Assembly (NCBI RefSeq): GCF_029338575.1
Contig: NZ_CP119992.1
Coordinates: 1,302,001-1,366,000, forward strand
Direction of reading: 5' to 3'
Source: Halomarina halobia
GTDB taxonomy: Archaea; Halobacteriota; Halobacteria; Halobacteriales; Haloarculaceae
Length of the DNA: 64,000 nucleotides
Shown: positions 58,693 through 64,000 of the stretch, one piece after another
Position numbering within the stretch: the first letter of the stretch is position 1
How the letters are laid out: every line of letters begins with the position of its first letter
Made by a program: the position numbers and the translations under genes
Notes under the pieces: generated by a model
What the model was told of the DNA's origin: nothing
Database searches by the model: none
What the model saw: the letters and a program-made list of their open reading frames with translations, nothing else

Positions 58693-59106
58693 GTCGAACA
58701 GGTTGGCCGGACGCCCGTAAAACAGTTTCAACCGGCTCCGTCGAGATCCGATCGGTCACCGCTCGGCGGCCGACGGTCGCTACCGGGGGCATCGATCCGG
58801 CCGACCTTCCGACGGCGGCCCCTCGAACGCGGGCGGAAGCCCGAGATGCTCGATGCCGACTTGTTCCCCGATCCGGAAACCGGTAGCGTTCGGTGTCCTC
58901 CGACGCGCTCGCCCGTTCGAACACGTCCTGACGCCACCGCATCTCCAGGGCGTCCATTCGAACCGTGCCGTCGTCGCCGGGTTCGTCAATTGTCAGTAGG
59001 TGGAGAGACGCGGTCGAGTTCCGTAACGGGTTCGCCGATTCCCGGACGGCGGGGACGACGCCGCGCCGCCCCCGAACTTCTTATACCGGGACGCGCCATC
59101 GACGGC
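58693..59106. other. Intergenic region with coding remnant and mre11-operon promoter
   Basis: About 414 bases. The only intact motifs are TTCTTATACC (59079-59088), a TATA box about 25 bases before ATG 59107, and the regulator promoter near 58718-58724. Between them lies a minus-strand fragment that reads like protein, reported separately. Confidence 0.5.
58875..59045 (-). pseudogene. Possible decayed coding fragment
   Basis: One minus-strand frame reads ESANPLRNSTASLHLLTIDE, GDDGTVRMDALEMRWRQDVF and ERASASEDTERYRF, with high third-position GC and haloarchaeal composition. It then becomes Arg/Ser-rich noise, and no normal start is present. It may be the tail of a deleted gene. No family is recognised. 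Confidence 0.25.
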
Positions 59107-59433
59107 ATGGCCGACCCCGTCGCCGTCAAGCGGGCGCTCGCGCGCCTCGCCGCGTCGCCGAATCGCGATCGAACCGTCGTCGAGCGCGCCGTCGCCGCCC
59201 GCGGGGACGTGGCGCTGGCCGCGGCGTTCGTCGAGTCGGTCGGGCTGCCGCGCCTCCGCCGGGCCGTCGCGTGCGGTCCGGCCGGCGAGGGGCGTGAGGG
59301 ATGCGATCCGGGCGACGAGGGGCGGGCCGCGCTCCGCGCGTTCGAGCGCTACCGCGCCGCCGCCCGGGGGGACCACTTCCGCCCCGGTCACGCAACGGAT
59401 TTAGGATCGGATACGAAACGGGGAGGCAGATGA
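59107..59433 (+). CDS. DUF7855-like small protein upstream of mre11
   Basis: This 108-residue protein (MADPVAVKRALARLAASPNRDR) is helical and rich in Arg/Ala with no catalytic motif. It matches the position and size of the haloarchaeal DUF7855 proteins that precede mre11-rad50 (recalled, not searched). Its stop overlaps mre11 (ATGA), so it is co-translated and may be a Mre11-Rad50 accessory. Confidence 0.75.
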   Translation: MADPVAVKRALARLAASPNRDRTVVERAVAARGDVALAAAFVESVGLPRLRRAVACGPAGEGREGCDPGDEGRAALRAFERYRAAARGDHFRPGHATDLGSDTKRGGR

Positions 59434-60839
59434 CGCGCGTGATACACACCGGGGACACGCACATCGGGTACCGACAGTATCACCGGTCGGAGCGCCGTCG
59501 GGACTTCCTCGACGCGTTCGAGCAGGTCGTCGAGGACGCCGTCGCCGACGGCGTCGACGCGGTGGTCCACGCGGGCGACCTCTTTCACGACCGCCGCCCC
59601 GACCTGCCCGACCTCCTCGGCACGCTCTCCGCGCTCAGGACGCTCGACGACGCCGACATTCCGTTTCTCGCCGTCGTGGGGAACCACGAGTCGAAGCGCG
59701 ACGGCCAGTGGCTCGACCTCTTCGAGTCGCTGGGCCTCGCCGTCCGCCTCGACCGCGAGCCGCACGTCGTCGGCTCGACGGCCTTCTACGGCCTCGACTT
59801 CGTCCCCCGGTCACAGCGCGCGGCGCTCGACTACGAGTTCGCCGACCACGACGCTGACCACGCCGCGCTCGTCACTCACGGCCTGTTCACGCCCTTCGAC
59901 TTCGGGGAGTGGGACGCCGCGGAGGTGCTCTCCTCGTCGACCGTCGCGTTCGACGCGATGCTCCTCGGCGACAACCACGCCGCGGACCGGGCGCAGGTCG
60001 AGGGGGCGTGGGTCACCTACTGCGGGTCGACCGAGCGCGCCAGCGCCGACGAGCGGGCGGACCGCGGCTACAACATCGTCACCTTCGACGGCGAGGTGTC
60101 GATCGCCCGGCGCGGCCTCGACACCCGCGAGTTCGTCTTCGTCGACGTCGAACTCTCCCCCGGCGAGGGGATAGAGCGCGTGCACGAGCGGGTCGACCAG
60201 CACGACCTCGCGGACGCCGTCGTCATCGTCACCGTCCGCGGCGACGGCGAGCGCATCACCCCCGCAGAACTGGAGCGGGAGATCGACGAGCGGGGCGCGC
60301 TCGTCGCGCGCGTGAGCGACCACCGCGAGTTCGAGGAGGTGCGCGACCTGGAGGTGAGCTTCGCCGACCCCGACGAGGCGGTGAACGAGCGCGTCCGCGA
60401 ACTCGGCCTCAGCGCGGCCGCCCGCCACGTCGACGAGGTGGTCCGGGCGAGCAAGGTCGCGGACGCGAACGTCGCCGAGGAGGTGGAGTCGCTCGTCGCG
60501 GAGATCGTCGAGGAGGGCGACCCGGACGCCCTCGAAGCGATCGAGCCGACGACCGGGGCGGCAGCGGCCGACGACGCGGCCGACGCGACCGACGCCGGCG
60601 GGGAGGAGAGCGGAGCGGGGAGCGGGGAGACGGACTCGCCGTCGCCATCCGCGCCCCCGTCGGCCGAGGGGGGGCGCGGAGACGGGGGAAGCGAGGGGAG
60701 CGAGGGAGGCGAGGGAAGCGAGGGAAGCGGGAACGAGTCGGGGTCGGCCGCCGTCCCCGAGGCCGGGTCGGAGACCGTCGCGACCGAGGCGGACGGTGCC
60801 GGGAGTGCGGAGGACCAGTCCACCATGGGTGACTTCTGA
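59430..60839 (+). CDS. mre11: DNA double-strand-break repair nuclease Mre11
   Basis: This 469-residue protein has the phosphoesterase motifs HTGDTHIGY, HAGDLFHD, VVGNHES, VTHGLF and LGDNHAADR (residues about 5-190) that bind two Mn ions. A capping domain and Rad50-binding helices follow. The last 100 residues are a low-complexity Gly/Ser/Glu/Ala tail, common in haloarchaeal Mre11. With Rad50 it processes broken DNA ends. It overlaps rad50 by one base (TGATG). Confidence 0.95.
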   Translation: MTRVIHTGDTHIGYRQYHRSERRRDFLDAFEQVVEDAVADGVDAVVHAGDLFHDRRPDLPDLLGTLSALRTLDDADIPFLAVVGNHESKRDGQWLDLFESLGLAVRLDREPHVVGSTAFYGLDFVPRSQRAALDYEFADHDADHAALVTHGLFTPFDFGEWDAAEVLSSSTVAFDAMLLGDNHAADRAQVEGAWVTYCGSTERASADERADRGYNIVTFDGEVSIARRGLDTREFVFVDVELSPGEGIERVHERVDQHDLADAVVIVTVRGDGERITPAELEREIDERGALVARVSDHREFEEVRDLEVSFADPDEAVNERVRELGLSAAARHVDEVVRASKVADANVAEEVESLVAEIVEEGDPDALEAIEPTTGAAAADDAADATDAGGEESGAGSGETDSPSPSAPPSAEGGRGDGGSEGSEGGEGSEGSGNESGSAAVPEAGSETVATEADGAGSAEDQSTMGDF

Positions 60840-63526
60840 TGCGGTTCGAGCGCATCCGGCTGGAGCACTTCAAGTGCTACGACGACGCGGACCTCCGCCT
60901 CGACCGCGGCGTGACGGTCATCCACGGGTTGAACGGGAGCGGGAAGTCGTCGCTGCTCGAAGCGTGCTTCTTCGCGCTCTACGGCGCGCGGGCGCTCGAC
61001 ACGACGCTCGACGAGGTCGTCACCATCGGGAGCGAGGAGGCCACGGTCGAACTGACGTTCGTCCACGGCGGCGAGCGCTTCCGCCTCGAACGGCGCGTGC
61101 GCGTCAGCGGCGACCGCGCCCAGACCGCCTCGTGCGTCCTCGAGACGCCCGGCGAGGGCGACCCGATCGAGGGCGCGCGGGACGTGCGCTCGTTCGTGAC
61201 CGACCTCCTCCGGATGGACGCCGAGGCGTTCGTCAACTGCGCCTACGTCCGCCAGGGCGAGGTGAACAAGCTCATCAACGCCTCGCCGAGCCAGCGCCAG
61301 GACGTGATCGACGACCTCCTGCAGCTCGGGAAGCTGGAGGAGTATCGCCAGCGGGCGAGCCAGGCGCGCGTGGGCGTCGGTCGGGTCCGCCGCGACCGGC
61401 GCGCCGTCCTCGACAGCGTCGAGGAGCGCATCGCCGAGAGGGAGGAGGAGGACCTCCACGGCCGCCTGAACGCCCTCGAGACGGAGCTCAACGAGACGAA
61501 CGACAGGCTAGAGAACTACGAGCAGCAGCGCGACCGGGCCCGCGAGAGCCGCGACGAGGCCCGGCAGGTGCTCGACCGATACGAGGAGACGCGGGAGCGA
61601 CTCGACGCGCTCGACGCGGAGATCGACGAACTCCGATCGGAGATCGCCGAGGCGGAGCGCGATCGCGAGGCCCACCGCGAGGCGATCGCGGCGGCCCGCG
61701 AGCGCGTCGAGGACCTCGAGGCGGCGGTCGAGGACCTCCTCGACGACACCGCCGTCGACGAGGCGACCGCGGAGGCGATCGCGGCGCGCCGGACGGCGCT
61801 CGACGAGCGCGACGAGGAACTCGCCGAGCGGGCGAGCGAGCGACGGATACAGGCCCAGGCGTTCGACAACCAGTCGGAGCGACTCGCCGAGCGCGCCGAC
61901 GAACACGAGACGCGGGCGGCGGAGAAGCGCGAGCGCGCCGAGACGCTCGCGGCGACCGCCGAGGAGACGGCCGGGGACCTCGAGGCCGACCGCGAGACGC
62001 TCTCCGACCTCGACGCCGAGGCCGAGGCGCTCCGGGAGCGCTTCGCCGACGCGGCGGTCGAACCCGGGGAGGCGGCCGCCCGCCTCCGCGAACTCCGCGG
62101 GGAGCACGAGGCGCGCCAGGGACGGGTGGCGGAACTCGTCGCCGACCGGAACGCCACGAGGGAGCGCCTCGACGAGATCCGGGAACTGCTCGACGAGGGG
62201 ATGTGCCCCGAGTGCGGCCAGCCGGTGGAGGACTCGCCCCACGTCGAGTCACGCGCCGAGTACGAGTCGAGGGTGGCCGACCTCGACGCGAAGCTCGAGG
62301 CCCGGCGCGAGGAGCTCGCGACCCTGGAGGAGCGCGTCGAGCGCGCGGAGGCCCTCCTCGAGGCGGAGAACCGGCTGGGCGAGATCGAGAGTCGCCGAGA
62401 GTTGCTCGAGGAGCGCATCGCGGAGCGCGCCGGAACCATCGACGAGAAGCGCGAGCGCGCCGAGACGCTCCGTGGGGAGGCCGCCGACCTCGAATCGCAG
62501 GCCGAGGAGAAGCGCTCCGTCGCGGAGCGGAAGGCGGCCGAGGCCGACGCGGAGCGCGAGGCGATCGCCGACCTCACCGAGGAGCGCGAGGCGATCGCGG
62601 GCGAACGGGACGCCCTCGAATCCGCCCGCGAGCGCCTCGACGAGATCGCGGAGGAGGAGGCGGCCGTCGAGGACCGCCGCGAGAAGCGCGCGCACCTGGA
62701 CGAGCTCAACGACCAGCGCCGCGACCGCCTCGCGGAGAAGCGCGAGCGCCGGGGGGAACTCGACGCCGAGTTCGACGAGTCGAGCGTCGAGAGGGCGCGC
62801 GAGCGCCTGGAGAACGCCGATGAGTACTTAGAGCAGGTCGCGTCGGTCATCGAGGAGGTGACCGAGCGGCGGGACGAGCTGGTCGGGCGCATCGAGCGGA
62901 CCCGCGGGGAGCTGTCGGACCTCGAACGCCTGCGCGAGGAGCGAGAGGAGCTCCTCGCGACCGTCGAGTACCTCGAATCGCTCTACGACGAGACCGAGCA
63001 GCTGCAGGCGATGTACGCTGAGCTCCGGGCGGAGCTGCGCCAGCGCAACGTCAGAAAGCTCGAGCAGCTGCTCAACGAGACGTTCGACCTCGTCTACCAG
63101 AACGACTCCTACGCGCGCATCGAGCTCGACGGCGAGTACGAGCTCACCGTCTACCAGAAGGACGGCGAGCCCCTCGACCCCGAGCAGCTCTCCGGCGGGG
63201 AGCGCGCGCTGTTCAACCTCTCGCTCCGGTGCGCCATCTACCGCCTGCTCGCGGAGGGGATCGAGGGGTCGGCCCCCATGCCGCCGCTCATCCTCGACGA
63301 GCCGACGGTGTTCCTCGACTCGGGGCACGTCTCGAAGCTCGTCGAACTCGTCGAGTCGATGCGCCGGGTGGGCGTCGAGCAGATCGTCGTCGTGAGCCAC
63401 GACGAGGAGCTGGTGGGCGCGGCCGACGAACTCGTCCACGTCGAGAAGGACCCGACGAGCAACCGCTCGACCGTCGAGCACCACGAGGGCGCGTCGCTGG
63501 CCGCGCTGCGGGCGGAGGGCGACTGA
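60839..63526 (+). CDS. rad50: DNA double-strand-break repair ATPase Rad50
   Basis: This 895-residue SMC-like ATPase has Walker A GLNGSGKSS near residue 32, a long coiled coil (about 180-730) interrupted by the zinc hook CPEC at about residue 455, the signature LSGGERALFNLSLR near 784 and Walker B PLILDEPTVFLD near 817. The Q-loop and D-loop surroundings are conserved. It tethers DNA ends with Mre11. Confidence 0.96.
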   Translation: MRFERIRLEHFKCYDDADLRLDRGVTVIHGLNGSGKSSLLEACFFALYGARALDTTLDEVVTIGSEEATVELTFVHGGERFRLERRVRVSGDRAQTASCVLETPGEGDPIEGARDVRSFVTDLLRMDAEAFVNCAYVRQGEVNKLINASPSQRQDVIDDLLQLGKLEEYRQRASQARVGVGRVRRDRRAVLDSVEERIAEREEEDLHGRLNALETELNETNDRLENYEQQRDRARESRDEARQVLDRYEETRERLDALDAEIDELRSEIAEAERDREAHREAIAAARERVEDLEAAVEDLLDDTAVDEATAEAIAARRTALDERDEELAERASERRIQAQAFDNQSERLAERADEHETRAAEKRERAETLAATAEETAGDLEADRETLSDLDAEAEALRERFADAAVEPGEAAARLRELRGEHEARQGRVAELVADRNATRERLDEIRELLDEGMCPECGQPVEDSPHVESRAEYESRVADLDAKLEARREELATLEERVERAEALLEAENRLGEIESRRELLEERIAERAGTIDEKRERAETLRGEAADLESQAEEKRSVAERKAAEADAEREAIADLTEEREAIAGERDALESARERLDEIAEEEAAVEDRREKRAHLDELNDQRRDRLAEKRERRGELDAEFDESSVERARERLENADEYLEQVASVIEEVTERRDELVGRIERTRGELSDLERLREEREELLATVEYLESLYDETEQLQAMYAELRAELRQRNVRKLEQLLNETFDLVYQNDSYARIELDGEYELTVYQKDGEPLDPEQLSGGERALFNLSLRCAIYRLLAEGIEGSAPMPPLILDEPTVFLDSGHVSKLVELVESMRRVGVEQIVVVSHDEELVGAADELVHVEKDPTSNRSTVEHHEGASLAALRAEGD

Positions 63527-63586
63527 CCCCGATCCGCGGCCGCGCCGACCGCGACCGCCGCGACCCCCGTCGACGGTCGCCGACGC

Positions 63587-64000
63587 TCAGCGGAGCCGGT
63601 CGAGCGCCTCGCGCGCCGTCGCCGTCGCGTCGTACCCCGGTTCGCCCGCCACGTCCGCGGGCTCGACGAGACCCGCCGCGCGGAACTCGGTGAGCAGTCC
63701 GAGGAGGTCGCTCTCACAGAGGTCGTAGGCGGCAAGCAGATCGCGGACGGCGATCGGGCCGCGCCGGTCGAGTTCGAGGAGGAGCCCGAGGCCGCGCTCG
63801 TCGCGGACGGCGGTGAGCAGGCGACGGACCGGGTCGGGGATCGCTCGCGCGGCGGTTTCGAGCGCCGATTCGCCCTCGACGGGTTCGAGGCGGTCGTTCG
63901 CGACGTACCGCTCCTCGCCGGTCGTCGGGTCCCGAACGCGGGAGGACTCGCTCGACCGCCTCACGAGGAGGTAGCGCGTTCCGTCGGCGGCGCGAACCGT
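63587..64000 (-). CDS. DUF7346-like protein, N-terminus beyond the window edge
   Basis: A GTG at 63964 could serve as start, but the frame stays open to the edge and encodes TVRAADGTRYLLV followed by RRSSESSRVRDPTTGEERYV. This is the usual opening of this haloarchaeal family, so the real start is probably one or two codons outside. The rest (residues about 40-125) is a helical, wHTH-like region (DLLAAYDLCESDLLGLLTEFRAAGLVEP). It is convergent with rad50, with 60 bases between stops. Confidence 0.7.
   Translation of the reverse strand, partial: TVRAADGTRYLLVRRSSESSRVRDPTTGEERYVANDRLEPVEGESALETAARAIPDPVRRLLTAVRDERGLGLLLELDRRGPIAVRDLLAAYDLCESDLLGLLTEFRAAGLVEPADVAGEPGYDATATAREALDRLR

Overview
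The window comes from a halophilic archaeon (class Halobacteria). GC content is very high and the predicted proteins are strongly acidic. TATA-type promoters sit about 25-30 bases upstream of many start codons (the leaderless pattern), genes overlap by ATGA or GTGA, and the gene set is archaeal: eS1, Pcc1, PAN, RibL, a nuo/fpo-type complex I without NuoE-G, and bat-type HTH regulators. No rRNA genes or CRISPR arrays are visible; one tRNA gene is.

Region 1-10.3 kb is accessory DNA, most simply the right-hand part of an integrated plasmid-like or provirus-like replicon ending at the 3' end of tRNA-Ala(GGC). It carries wHTH regulators, a SWIM zinc-finger protein, very small zinc-ribbon and membrane proteins, a translationally coupled minus-strand chain of small proteins, an RHH protein and a 1224-residue protein with primase-polymerase-like, P-loop and C-terminal wHTH regions. 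Neither an integrase nor the far attachment site is in view. Non-coding structure is dense here: a twin operator, paired palindromes, and a segment resembling the terminal or omega-RNA region of IS200/IS605 elements with no tnpB.

Region 10.3-33 kb is core chromosome: rps15, a RecJ-like protein, pcc1 and eS1; a secreted metzincin and a halocyanin; archaetidylserine synthase; a HEAT-repeat protein; a secreted PLD protein; a DHH/OB nuclease; a JAMM protease with FAD synthase (ribL); a subtilase; an aminotransferase with lumazine synthase (ribH); an Agl23-type GT-C protein; and purK-purE. From 28.9 to 39.9 kb runs the complete complex I operon nuoA-B-CD-H-I-J1-J2-K-L-M-N. It is interrupted between nuoI and nuoJ by a roughly 400-base palindrome-rich insert.

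Region 40-64 kb contains TrkA-N/DHH and CBS/ParB-like proteins, an ABC exporter, methylmalonyl-CoA mutase large subunit, an MntA antitoxin beside a broken HepT toxin, acetyl-CoA synthetase, a cytochrome oxidase cluster (coxA plus small membrane proteins), PAN, a polysaccharide deacetylase/GNAT pair, an EamA transporter, a bat-type regulator and the DUF7855-mre11-rad50 operon. A gene running off the right edge closes the window.

The points most worth following up are the twin CCATTA-N10-TAATGG operator, the orphan IS605/omega-RNA-like segment, the shared N-terminal tag on three adjacent element proteins, the mirrored promoter between halocyanin and pssA, the N-glycosylation sequon array at the NuoH N-terminus, the insert splitting nuo, the tandem hairpins in the rps15 leader, and the decayed hepT beside an intact mntA.
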